Shown one piece after another: positions 12,178 through 22,242 of a stretch of 64,000 nt of DNA. How positions within the stretch are numbered: the first letter of the stretch is position 1; the number at the start of each line of letters is the position of its first letter. A model generated the notes under the pieces. It worked only from the letters and a program-made list of their open reading frames with translations, was not told the origin of the DNA and did not search any database. A program made the translations under genes and the position numbers. Origin of the DNA: Boswellia sacra (taxonomy: Eukaryota > Streptophyta > Magnoliopsida > Sapindales > Burseraceae); assembly GCA_013180625.2 (NCBI GenBank), contig SNVD02006194.1, positions 1 to 64,000 on the forward strand. The letters are read 5' to 3'.

Positions 12178-12484
12178 CTACGTGACAGGTTTAAGCAAAT
12201 GGCGGAAATATTGAGCCTGGAAAACAGCAACACAAACACGAGATTACTTGAAACTTCTAAAGGAGCAATAGGTACTGATACTTCATTTAATCAATCATCA
12301 AAGCTTTCACTAATAAATAAAACAAATGAAGCATAACTTTGCAAATATATCTAGTACTAACCTGGCAATCCTCCATGGGTTTAAAGCATGCTATCACTCT
12401 AACTATGATTGTTGGTTTTCCAGCAATTCCATTCTCATATTTTAAAGCTCGAAATCTTGTTTGACTGGCTGCTTGGCACACCAT
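12178..12484 (-). CDS. Conserved peptide uORF of the SAC51-like gene, split by an intron
   Basis: Exon A (12362-12484, 41 codons) begins MVCQAASQTRFRALKYENGI and ends CFKPMEDCQ. A donor follows at once (CAG|GTTAGT), and the acceptor CCAG at 12217-12220 leads to 13 codons (12178-12216) reading AQYFRHLLKPVT then stop. The join keeps frame exactly and gives 53 residues, matching my memory of the SAC51-family conserved uORF. In Arabidopsis this peptide represses translation of the main ORF and thermospermine relieves the block. The open frame simply continued past the splice site gives a different, non-conserved tail, which is an artefact. The intron is 145 bp (12217-12361). Confidence 0.88.
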
Positions 12485-12691
12485 AACTTCTTTACACCCT
12501 TGAATAAACCAGACAACTTATCCGAATAGAGGACAAAAGACCCAGCAAATATCCTAAATTGCAAGTGTAAGGGACCAAACAAGCTATAATAATTGAAGAT
12601 AGACCCAACTAATACTGATAGGCTATAAGAGACACAACAGAAACTAACAAAGAGAGTTCAAATTCGAAATAGACACGACTTCAATCTGCTT

Positions 12692-12742
12692 TTAACTAAC
12701 CCTATAATTATCAGAATAAAAGACAAAACACTGATTACCCAT
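12692..12742 (-). CDS. Upstream ORF 2 in the SAC51-like leader (16 codons)
   Basis: A second short frame (MGNQCFVFYS...) lies between uORF 1 and the conserved uORF in the same leader exon. Several uORFs ahead of the conserved one is the arrangement known from Arabidopsis SAC51. Confidence 0.45.
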   Translation of the reverse strand: MGNQCFVFYSDNYRVS

Positions 12743-12809
12743 GGACGATTAAATAAAGAACGGCAACCAAGAGATTCAAGAATTAAGATTGAACAAAAGG
12801 AGAAACAAT

Positions 12810-12887
12810 TTACAGAATGACCCTGCAGTATAAATTCAAGTGAACGACTTTACGGTACACGTCAACAGACAGACTCAACCAAGGCAT
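12810..12887 (-). CDS. Upstream ORF 1 in the SAC51-like leader (25 codons)
   Basis: A short frame starting MPWLSLSVDV lies in leader exon 2 upstream of the conserved uORF. No conservation is claimed; its importance would be as an extra AUG that reduces reinitiation. Confidence 0.45.
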   Translation of the reverse strand: MPWLSLSVDVYRKVVHLNLYCRVIL

Positions 12888-13358
12888 ATTGTTTTCCTTT
12901 CAATACCACAAAATTTTTCCACGACTTCTGCTGCTCTGATATGATATATATACCCAAATTTCCTGCAAGAAGAAGACAATAAAGTAGCATATATTATTCA
13001 AAGTATAAATCAACTCAACCATAACAAATTTTTGCAACAAATTAAGGTATTAACAATTTATTTATTGCTGGAAGAGAAAACAAAAACAAGAAATCAAATT
13101 CTAAATCAGCTATTTGTCAATTATGGTCAGCTCAAATAAAAAGATTCTATCACTGAACTTTTCTTGTTAAATATATTTTTCCAAAAAAACATAAAATTAA
13201 TAAATTTAGAACTTACTTTTAATTATTACTAAGAGGGAAAGTAAAAGCTAGTCTAAATCTTACAATAAATTCACATAATTCTTTTATAGGGAAAAAGAAA
13301 AAACAAAATTAACCGTCTGCTATGAAAGGAAAGAAAAGAAAAGGCAGAGAAAACCCAA

Positions 13359-13362
<4 letters not shown>

Positions 13363-13405
<43 letters not shown>
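13363..13405. repeat. AT dinucleotide microsatellite
   Basis: About 20 uninterrupted AT units lie inside leader intron 1 of the SAC51-like gene. Such runs are often variable in length. Confidence 0.95.
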
Positions 13406-13406
<1 letters not shown>

Positions 13407-14249
13407 CATAACTGACTTTTATGGTATATTGTATTTTCAACTCCAAGACTTTTTCACCTACCAAACAGATTATAACAAATAAAAGAGAAAATCTTAAAAC
13501 CGTAATTTATCAAACAATCAACTAATTAAATAATTATATAAAAATGAAAACTATGAAAGCAAATCCCAAAAATTATGTTGTTCTTAAATCTCCAAATTTT
13601 CTCAAGAGTTTGAAACAAGATAAGCTAAATCCATCAAGAAAAAACAAAGCAAACCCAGAACTCCAACAAAATTAGAGAGGAAAAAAAATCAAAACTTTCC
13701 CAGCAACAATAAATAAATAAATAAAAATAAGATAACAAAAACGATGAAAACAACTTGTTTTCTCTAAATTTTCTCATAAATCAAACAGCCAAGAAAAAGG
13801 GGAAAAAAACCCATGAAGCCGAAAATAATAAAAGATCAGAAAGCGAGAAAAGAGAGACATGGGAAGCGAAGTGAAGAGACTTACAGAATCTTGGACAAGA
13901 GATCTCAAGATTGAAGGAAAAGCAAATGTTGGAAAAGAAGTGAACAGTGAAGAGAGAAGGGCAAGCAGCGTGAGCTAAAGGAGTAAATGAGTTGAAGGAT
14001 GGTGAGATTATATAGAAGTTAGATGACCATTTTGTCCCTTACTTTACTTTTATTCTTATTTGTATTTGTATTTTTTTTATTTTTTGTGTTTTAGAACAGT
14101 TGATAAACTAAGTCAATGGTTAAATTAACCTTTGAATCTTGATCCATTAATTTACTAAGGGTAACACTACAGTATCCACTTGGTAACTTTAACAGAACAC
14201 TTCAGTGTCACGTAAGGACTTAAATATTTTTGGAAAAGAAAAATCACAA

Positions 14250-14783
14250 GACAGCCTCCAGGTTTCGGAAACTGTTCCCGATTCCCCCGCAGTTTTAATA
14301 ATTACTTAAAGGCCCCTCCTTAAGGGACACAAAATCGATGATGAATCTGTTACCTCTCTCTTTTTTTCCTAGCCTCCTTCCTAAGTTATCCAACTATTTA
14401 TGAATTTTACATTAGATGGTAAGAGATCTAATAAAAAAAAAAGTTAACCAACCTAAAAATTCATATTTAAGAAAAAGGAAAGCAATCTTTTGGCACAAAT
14501 TAATTTCAATTCTAGTATTTTATTTAAAAAAATTAATTCTAACTAACTTTTAAAACAAGATTATTTTTCAACATGGCTTAAAAATTAAGTCTATTTTTAA
14601 ATGTTAATTTTGTTTTAAATTTATTTTTAATGAATTTTTTTAATTTTTTTAATATATCATTTCAATGAAGTGTAACCTCTCGGCACCCTCTTCTATTTTT
14701 ATTTTTCTCCGACTGTTTGAGAGAGGGCCTTTAAGTTATTATAAGAACTTCATGGGTGGCAAATTACCCAAACCTAGGGTGTC
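14250..14783. mobile_element. Probable small DNA transposon with imperfect TIRs
   Basis: Left terminus GACAGCCTCCAGGTTTCGG and the reverse-complemented right terminus GACACCCTAGGTTTGGG agree. Further in, both sides carry a TAAT-ACTTAAAGGCCC block (about 14300-14322 and 14725-14745). The interior is AT-rich and non-coding. No target duplication was confirmed. Confidence 0.4.
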
Positions 14784-14983
14784 CAGCTACGATCAATTTT
14801 CTTTGGAAAAAACGTAGCACACAATCGTGGAATATTGTTTTTAGTTTTATTTAAATAGAGCTGTTTTTTATAGTCTAATTTTGTTTGTAGCTTGTCTAGA
14901 TGCTTGGCACCTCCCAAGTCCTAATCCAACCCAGATTTCTAAAATATGAAAGTCACTTAGAAATTTATGTGTGATTTAATTAA

Positions 14984-15110
14984 GGGCAAATTCGGGGTTA
15001 TTGTTGCTACGAAAAAAAAACTGCAACTCAAAATTTGTGGGTTACTTCTCAACCAGCTTAAAAAAGAAGTTGCTAAAAAAAAATTATATTTTACAAAGGA
15101 CCCCAAAAGA
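14984..15110 (+). mobile_element. Transposon terminus of the same family as 16.34-17.61 kb
   Basis: The segment contains GGGGTTATTGTTGCTACGAA followed by an A-run and ACTGCAACT, matching in order the termini at 16350, 17398 and 17605. A second piece of the same family lies at about 15725-15755 (CTTGCTTCTGCTTTTGAAAT), also found inverted at about 17220-17250. Confidence 0.45.
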
Positions 15111-16341
15111 AAAGCTTAACTCACAGGCAATATGTAAGGAGGGGTGCCTTAGATATTATAATAATTAATTTATTTTGTTAATAAAATTTGATAGTACGAG
15201 AGAATTACAATATAAAAGGGAGTGTGCCAAGGTAAAGCGGATACAGTGAACTTTTCTTTTTACACGGTCTAAATATAATATATAATCTCATTAAAAATTA
15301 TAAAAAAAAGTTAGTTATTACCGTTCACTAAAAATTTTTTGAATTTATATTGTTAAAAAAATTAATTGATAAATTATAAAATATGACAGAAAAGAACGAT
15401 ATAGTTTATATTAAATTAAATTAAATATAATATAATTTATGCATAATAAAATTAAAAAATAAGAGAAACTCACATTATTGTAACTTGTAAAATATATATT
15501 TTTAATTTTGTTATATGGATTAAAAAGTGACACGAAGGTGACATTAGAGTGATTATCAAATAATTAGAAAAAGATGAAGGATAAAACTAAAAAATTTGGT
15601 TTAATTTATATAGCGAGGTATACTATAACTAATGAAAATGAAGGGATAAAAGCGATATTACAAATTTTAGGAGGGGCTCGAACCTTTCCAAATCCTTTCC
15701 TAAGTTCGACTATGGTTTAGCTATTTTTAGAGACTTGCTTCTGCTTTTGAAATATAAAAAAATCTAAAGTATTCTCACTAAAAAAAGAAAAATACGAAAT
15801 TATCCTTGTTGTTAAAGCTTTTTTTTTTAAGAAAAAAGTGTATTAACTTAATAAGAAAAAATTATAAATATTTATTGATCTATGTACAATAAAATTTTTA
15901 TAAATTTTATTTTTTAATTTTTTTAACTATTTTAAAATTTCATAATAAATATTTAATTGAATAATTATTTAGTGAATATAAATTTTAAAACATTTTTTAA
16001 TTCATTATATTTATGATTATATATTTATATTTTATAATTAAAATATATTGAATATAAATTCATGTTACATGAATTTATAATATGTCTATATAAAATTTAA
16101 ATTATTTCATAAATAAATAGATCTATGTTGATATTATAATATTACTTTTAAATTATTTTGGTTTAAAGTATTTTTGTAAATAATTTATATATAATTTGTG
16201 GGTAATAGTTAAAAAAAAAAAAAGAGTTGATTATAAAATATTATTTGATTAATTTATTAGATAATATTGGAAATAATTCAAAAAAAGAAAAAGAGTTGAT
16301 TATAAAATATTTTTAATTAAATATTATAAAGAAATAATAAG
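15111..16341. other. Very AT-rich DNA, no gene seen
   Basis: The stretch is mostly A/T runs and short ATTTTATA-type words, with one transposon-like fragment near 15725-15755. No RNA gene or credible reading frame is visible. Confidence 0.5.
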
Positions 16342-17612
16342 CCAATTTGGGATTGTTGTTGCTATGAAAATAAGTAGTTTCTGTTTTGCCGTAGAAAAAG
16401 TTAGTTTTAGAAAAAAGCAAGAGGGTGTTTGGTAAATTAACTTTTAAAAATTGCTTTACTTTTTAAAAGCAAGATAGAGGTGTTTGGGAAAGACTTTTTT
16501 CTTCGATAGGCTTTATCTCGTAAGGATTGTTGTTACTGTAGCATTTATTAAGTGCAAATGATCAGAACATATATGTATAATATTCATATGTAATATTTAA
16601 ATATATTAAACAAATTTTATAAAAATTACTTATATATATAATTTTTAATTAATTTTTAATTTATGTAAAATATATGGATGAATATCTTATATGTTTAAAT
16701 TCAATTTCATTGAATATTAAAATCAAATTCATTTAAATTTAAAATTTTTGTGACAAATGTGCATATTTTTTATAAAATAATTTAAAATTTATAATATATT
16801 TCAATGTATATTATAATTAATAAAATTATATAAAAATATCATATCAATTAAATTTATTTTATGAAATTTAAAAAAATTACGAAAACAAAAAAATTAAAAC
16901 AGTCACTGAAGGGGTCACTCGACCGCCGTGAAGATGGTTGTTGGCTATCGTTCTAGTGGCGCATCTGCCAACACTGCCGAAAAGTTTCGTCATGTTCTGC
17001 TGCAAAACTGCACGCCAACAGTCAAGTCGCACGCTGGTAATCATGGAGGTACCGACGGTGTTGCTGGATGCGCCACTAAAATGGTCGTCAGCGGAGGTCC
17101 GGTGAACCCTCTATCAACTATTTTAATTTTTTTGTAATTTTTTAAATATAATATTTTTAAAATTTTTTATAAAAAATAAAAATAAATAAATTTTATAATT
17201 TTATTTTTCTAATAAGGATATTTCAAACATTTCTTATTTCAAAAGCAGAAGCAGGTCTTCAAAAGTAGGTGACTCTATCCAAACTTTTTCTACAACACCT
17301 TCTTTTGAATCAGGTAGAGAGGTAATCCCAAGCACCCCTCAATTGTTGTTATTACATAAAAAAGCACTTTTCTTTCACTGCAACAGCAATCCCATCCTGG
17401 CCCAAGATATATGTCCATTTTGGTCATTTATATACAATAAAAGTTACAACAACAACAATCGCAAATACCTCTATCCTGTTTTAAAAAAGAAAAGTAATTT
17501 TTAAAAGTTATTTTACCCAACACCCTCCTGCGTATTTTTAAAGCTGGTTTTTTCTGTAGTAAATCAGAAGCGGCTTATTTCGACAACAACAGTAACCCAA
17601 ACTAACCCTAAT
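16342..17612. mobile_element. Nested non-autonomous DNA transposon with long TIRs
   Basis: The arms at about 16342-16590 and about 17405-17612 are inverted copies of each other. Both read TTTGGG-TTGTTGTTG, then GAGGGTGTT-GGTAAA-TAACTTTTAAAAATT, then GATAGAGGT-TTTG. A second related terminus points inward from about 17402 (GGGATTGCTGTTGCAGTGAA), so at least two related elements are superposed. The middle is AT-rich except for a distinctive GC-rich core. No transposase is present. A Mutator- or hAT-like origin is plausible; the target duplication is unclear. Confidence 0.55.
16905..17115. other. GC-rich core inside the long-TIR element, possible captured DNA
   Basis: About 210 bp of roughly balanced base composition sits abruptly inside flanks of extreme AT content. 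It contains a perfect 12-bp inverted motif (TAGTGGCGCATC at 16954-16965 and its complement at 17067-17078). A 69-codon plus frame (16928-17137) covers it, but the protein is not recognised. It may be a captured gene fragment or simply the element's own structured core. Confidence 0.45.
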
Positions 17613-19200
17613 ATTTCAAATTACCTTATTCGGCCTAGTCAAAGTTTAATATAATTAGTTTATATATTAGTGGATATTGAGGTTTTGTTTTTTGTTTTTT
17701 TAATACTAAAAATCCATTTATTATTAAAATATCAATCCTCCACTTAATAATAATGAATTAAACAATTGATGGGTACTATTGAAAGTACGATATGAGCAAA
17801 AACAATTAATATATATTACATTAAGTTTAATAGTTATTATTGCCAAACGAAATCGAATAAAAATATATAACCACAAAGAAAACTTGATTTTTGAATTATT
17901 TTAGGCCATTTAAAAATAAAATCTTCATTATGCCCTTACTTATTAGAAAGGCTTGTTGAGCATCTAGATAAGTAACTCTGGTAAGACGTTGAGTTGTCAT
18001 AAAATAGTTATTTAAACTCATGTTTATTGTTAACAAATTGAATGTATTTTTATCACTTGATTATATAATTTTAAAAAACAAAAAGACAGGTGACCAAAGC
18101 TGAAAATAGTTCCTCAACTTTGACTTATTTTTTATGTTGTCTAATATTTAAAAAGAAAATTGAGAAATGGAATAGAGCGAGATATCAGTACATTAAGAAA
18201 TTTAAAAATATTTATTTTCATAATCCATATTTACAAACAAAATATTTATATTACGATAAAGCCAACTTTATCCACCGCTTAAGGTAGTTGTATTTACTTG
18301 CTTATCATTAATCACTACATATGATGCTAGAGCGAAACTGCTAAAGAAGTAATCATTTGCATATTCATTTTCTGCATTTTTATTTTTATTTTTCACTCAT
18401 AAAATTTATAAAATATATTTTTTTATATATCATTTTGATTTTCTATCTCAGAAAAATGTATGGTTATATATTTTTTCACTTGTTGCAATTGAAAAGTTAG
18501 GAAAAATAATCTTTACTATTTTATCTATTTTTAGAATTTATTAGTGAAGTATTTTAATGATTATATACTAATGTGTTATTAACTAATAAATGCAATTTTA
18601 CTACTCAGGGAAGTTAATATCAATTTTTATTAAGGAATAAAATATTTATTTAAAAGATAATTTTGCATTTATTATTTATCATTTTAAGTTATTTATTATG
18701 TGTCTTTAGATAACATTAACTCTTCTTTTTTTTTTTTTTTGGTTATTTAAAAAACTTTCTTACAAAACATGTTTTCATTATTTTCACTTTCAAATCTTGT
18801 CTTCAAAAATAGAATAGCAAACACATCCTCGAAATTTATAACTAAAAATGTTTCTTCTTTTCATTTTGAATAAATTCTTTAAAGAAAAATCATAAATAAA
18901 AATGTGTAAATTAAACCATCAAAAATTCTATTAATCACCCCACTACGTCTAAATGAATAAAAAATGATTACAACATTTACAATGAGATCACATTGGTTTA
19001 AGTTTTAACCCCCAATTGGATTAAATTAAAAAAAATATTTAAGGGGGCTTTTTTTGTCTGAAATCTAAATAGGATTGAATCAAAATGAAATCCGAATAAG
19101 TTTGAATATAAAATCTGAATGATATTGTTTTTTAATTTTAATTTTTGAATTGAAAATGTCTAGAAACTATAATGGTTTTACATATATATTCCTATATTTA
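17613..19200. other. AT-rich intergenic DNA with a transposon end near 19.04 kb
   Basis: No gene is seen. From about 19041 the sequence TAAGGGGGCTTTTTTTGTCT followed by GAAATCT and GAAT repeats resembles the inverted terminus near 21586, suggesting a broken Harbinger-type end. Confidence 0.4.
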
Positions 19201-19209
19201 TATATATTA

Positions 19210-20332
19210 GAAAAAATTCAAAAAATGGTCTAAATTAAAGGACCTCATTGAAAAATGATCTACTCCCATAAAATTTTGATGCAGTGGACCTTTTATTAGA
19301 TAAATTACCTCATTATCCTTCTCCATTAACCCTCAAGAATGCAAGAAGACAAAACAATAAAAAGCAAAAAACGTAGCAACAATAAAACATAGAAAAAAAT
19401 CTCTATCTTCTTTTTCTCTTCTTCACTTTTGCTCTATCTGCAATTACAGTATCTCTCTCATCTTCTTCTCTCTTCTTCCCATATTTTCCTACACTTTCTC
19501 CCTTTTATTCAAACTAGCATCATCCAGCAGAAACCTTGAACTGTAATCAAACCACTATCCCTCTTCGATATCTCCTCACACTTGCCCATTTAATTAATTC
19601 AATCACTTTCGTGCTGTCAGACTTCATGCCATCAAGTGTTGGATTTCATGCCATCAAATATATCGAGCATCAATTCATGCCATCAAGTGTTAGATTTCAT
19701 GTTGTCAAGTGTGGGATTCCATGCCATCGAGTTTTGGCTTTCATGCCATCGAGTGTTGGCTTTCATGCCATCGAGTGTCGGATTTCATACTGTCGAATAT
19801 CAGATTTCGCCAAGTGTCGGATTTCATGCCGTCGAGTGTCAGATTCCATGCCTTCGAGTGTCAGATTTCATGTTGTCGAGTGTTGGAATCCATGCTGTTG
19901 ATGTCAGATTTCATTCTGTCGGATTCTCAAACCCACATTTGTTTCTCTCTTGCCTTCTTTCTTCTCGTTTTGGAGCTTGAGTTGAAGTTTCAATTTTTTT
20001 TCTTGGTTAATAAAATGTATATTTGGTAATGAATAAGAGGGAGAAAATGCAGGAAAATATGGGAAGAAGAGAGAAGAAGATGAGAGAGATATTGGAATTG
20101 CAGAAAGAGAAAGGATGAATAAGAGAGAAGAAGATGATATTTTTTTCTGTGTTTTATTGTTGCTGCATTTTTTGTTTTTCAATTTTTTTTTGTTTAGTTG
20201 CGATCTTGAGGGTTAATGGAGAAGGGTAATGAGGTATTTTATTGGATAAAAGGTATATTGCACCAAAATTTTATAAGAGTAGATCATTTTTCAATGAGGT
20301 TCTTTAATTTGGACCATTTTTTGAATTTTTCC
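19210..20332. mobile_element. Non-autonomous Mutator-like element with 9-bp target duplication
   Basis: Inverted repeats of about 300 bp begin GAAAAAATTCAAAAAATGGT on the left and GGAAAAATTCAAAAAATGGT on the right (reverse-complemented). They stay alignable through the purine-rich TCTTCTTCTCTCTTCTTCCC blocks. The element is bracketed by an exact 9-bp direct repeat, TATATATTA, at 19201-19209 and 20333-20341; 9 bp is the Mutator hallmark. Total length is 1123 bp. No transposase is encoded; the loop between the arms holds a minisatellite. The AT-rich duplication could in part be chance. Confidence 0.75.
19617..19925 (+). repeat. 22-bp minisatellite open in all three plus frames
   Basis: About 13 degenerate tandem copies of a unit built around ATGCCATCGAGTGT and GGATTTC, most 22 bp long with some indels. 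Because 22 is not a multiple of three and the unit lacks stops, each plus frame stays open and reads a similar FHAIECR/MPSSVGF peptide. This explains the three overlapping open frames at 19536-20029, which I do not regard as genes. Confidence 0.8.
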
Positions 20333-20707
20333 TATATATTACTTACACTTGTGATTTAATTCATAGACTATAAATATTTACATACCAATATTTATTATAA
20401 ATTTAATTTATTTAAATGTATAAAATTGGGTAAAGAAGTTATTTTTTTCTAAAAGAATTTGACATATAAATATGTTAAATGACCATAAAATAATTTTAAA
20501 ATTATATAGAGAATCATAATATTAAATTAGAAATAAATAAATACGATTCCAAAATTAAAATATTAGGCTATGTGTAAATTGATTATAAAAGAATTTTTGA
20601 AAGGCATTTAAGATAATTAGAGGAATAATAAATTATTCAGACATTTGCATTAGATAAAAGCAAAAATTTTTAGCTTTTTTTATTTAGATGAAAATGTCTT
20701 AGATTAA

Positions 20708-21675
20708 GGGGCTGATTATTTTTTCATATAAAGTCTGAATTTTACTTAATCTCAGACTTCAAACTTTTTTAAAGTGATTGTCTTTGTGACTGAACACTTT
20801 TTGTGAGATAAAAAATATGAATAGAAAAAGTTATATTTTCTAGCTTTTGTCTTAATGAGAAAAGATTTGAATGGATTATTAATTTTGGTGTTTAAAGGCT
20901 CGTTTGCTGAAATTGACAAAGATGCCATCATACTCATTTGACTCACAAAGAAAATAGCGGTTGCATGCATCGCAATACATAAATTTCTTAGAACTATTTC
21001 AATTGTGGATTCATTATTCTCCAGATACGATGATGAAGATGTTGAGATTCAAACTCAAGATATGAACGAGAATCAAATGCCAAATGGTAGCAACTTTACT
21101 GGATCAGTAGGTCAAGTGTTCATGCATAAATTGCAAGATCATATTGCAAATCAACTCTTTCAAGCATCAAATTAATCTTTTGTTTTTAATTATTCTATTG
21201 TTAAATAATTTTTTGAATACTCATTTGTTATTTTTTAATTACATAGTTGTTAAAAAATTTTCATATTATATGTGAGACACGTTAATTAACAATTTTTTTT
21301 TGCACTATAGTATTCTAATTTTGATTTTGTTGTATTGATTATTTACAAATGTTTATATAACATATAAAATGTACAATGCATATAACACTAAATAAGGGTA
21401 TATATGTCAAAATAATAGCTTTCAGATGTTTTTCTCATAAAAAAAAATAACTTAAGCCTTATTATCGGATCTTAAAAAATAAAAAATAAATATATCATTT
21501 AGACATTTGTATTCAGACCTATTAAGATTTTAGTCAAATTTAGATCCATTCAGATTTCAGACAAAAAAAAAAAAAATCACCTTGTAAGTTTTAAGTGAAA
21601 AAACAAATATCATGAAAAGATATGAAATCTGAAAATAAGTTAACTCCAGACTTTAAACCAAAAAAAATCAACACC
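20708..21675. mobile_element. PIF/Harbinger-type element, internally decayed
   Basis: Termini GGGGCTGATTATTTTTTCA and, reverse-complemented, GGTGTTGATTTTTTTTGG match, and both arms continue with AAAGTCTG and CAGACTTC/CAGATTTC words. The 3-bp duplication TAA flanks both ends (20705-20707 and 21676-21678), as expected for Harbinger elements (TWA). A transposase tail lies inside. Confidence 0.6.
20948..21175 (+). pseudogene. C-terminal remnant of a HARBI1-like nuclease/transposase
   Basis: Reading from 20948 gives KKIAVACIAIHKFLR, the helix that closes the HARBI1-type DDE nuclease (family form KIVIACMALHNFIR), then an acidic RYDDEDVE stretch and a stop at 21173-21175. The catalytic part is missing, so this is a fragment of the Harbinger element around it. 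Confidence 0.6.
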
Positions 21676-22077
21676 TAAATCAATTTGCATTAATATATGG
21701 AATCCAAGCCGAGATGAACCAATAGACTTAACCATGACTTCAATTTATGAGGGGCAAGTCTAAACAAAAACGATTTTTTTTTTGAATAACAATCTTCATG
21801 CTACTTAAAAAATGGAATAACAAAAAAAATGGATCTATGTCCAATAGGTTTGCCTATATATGTGTATATGGAGAGAGATTTATATTTTGAAAGTATATTA
21901 TTATAACGAAATTATCACTACCATCAAATATACAACATAAAATAGTTTTCAGTGAATTTAAAAAAAAAAAATTGAACTTGCTAAACTTTAGTTAGCATAT
22001 TTAAAATAAATGTGAGGGCAGATTTGGAAAACTTAGTACCTTTGATACACAATTTTACAAAATTCTATTAGATAGAA

Positions 22078-22242
22078 GTGTTTGTTTTTGTATTTTAAGT
22101 TTTTGTTTTAAAAATTTGGTAAGAATATATACTAGTTTTGAATTTTTAAAGTTTTAGAAATTATATGTAGTTGATATCGATTTAAATTTATTAGTAAATT
22201 TGTGATTTCAGAAAATAGTTTTCTAAAAACAAAAACAAACAC
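22078..22242. mobile_element. Short MITE with GTGTTTGTTTTTG ends
   Basis: GTGTTTGTTTTTGT at 22078 is matched in inverted orientation by AAAAACAAACAC ending at 22242. At 165 bp with a non-coding interior, it fits a MITE. The target duplication is not clear. Confidence 0.45.

Larger units (their letters stand above)
11938..14014 (-). promoter_or_regulatory. Leader exons, introns and TATA box of the SAC51-like gene
   Basis: A TATATAA box on the minus strand at 14008-14014 predicts transcription starting near 13980. Leader exon 1 ends at a GTAAGT donor (13880-13885). Intron 1 runs to a TTCTTGCAG acceptor at about 12963 and contains an (AT)n run. Leader exon 2 (12362-12962) holds the uORFs, exon 3 is 12053-12216, and exon 4 starts at 11954 just before the main AUG. 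All sites were read by eye. Confidence 0.65.

Noticed and set aside
12287..12361. Unspliced tail of the conserved uORF
   Set aside because: The frame continues through the splice donor; the spliced tail AQYFRHLLKPVT is the conserved one.
16928..17137. 69-codon frame in the GC-rich core
   Set aside because: Not recognised and probably open only because of base composition; listed as a core, not a gene.
19536..20029. Three overlapping plus-strand frames with repeated FHAIECR/MPSSVGF peptides
   Set aside because: All three come from the same 22-bp minisatellite read in different phases inside a non-autonomous transposon; there is no sign of a real protein.
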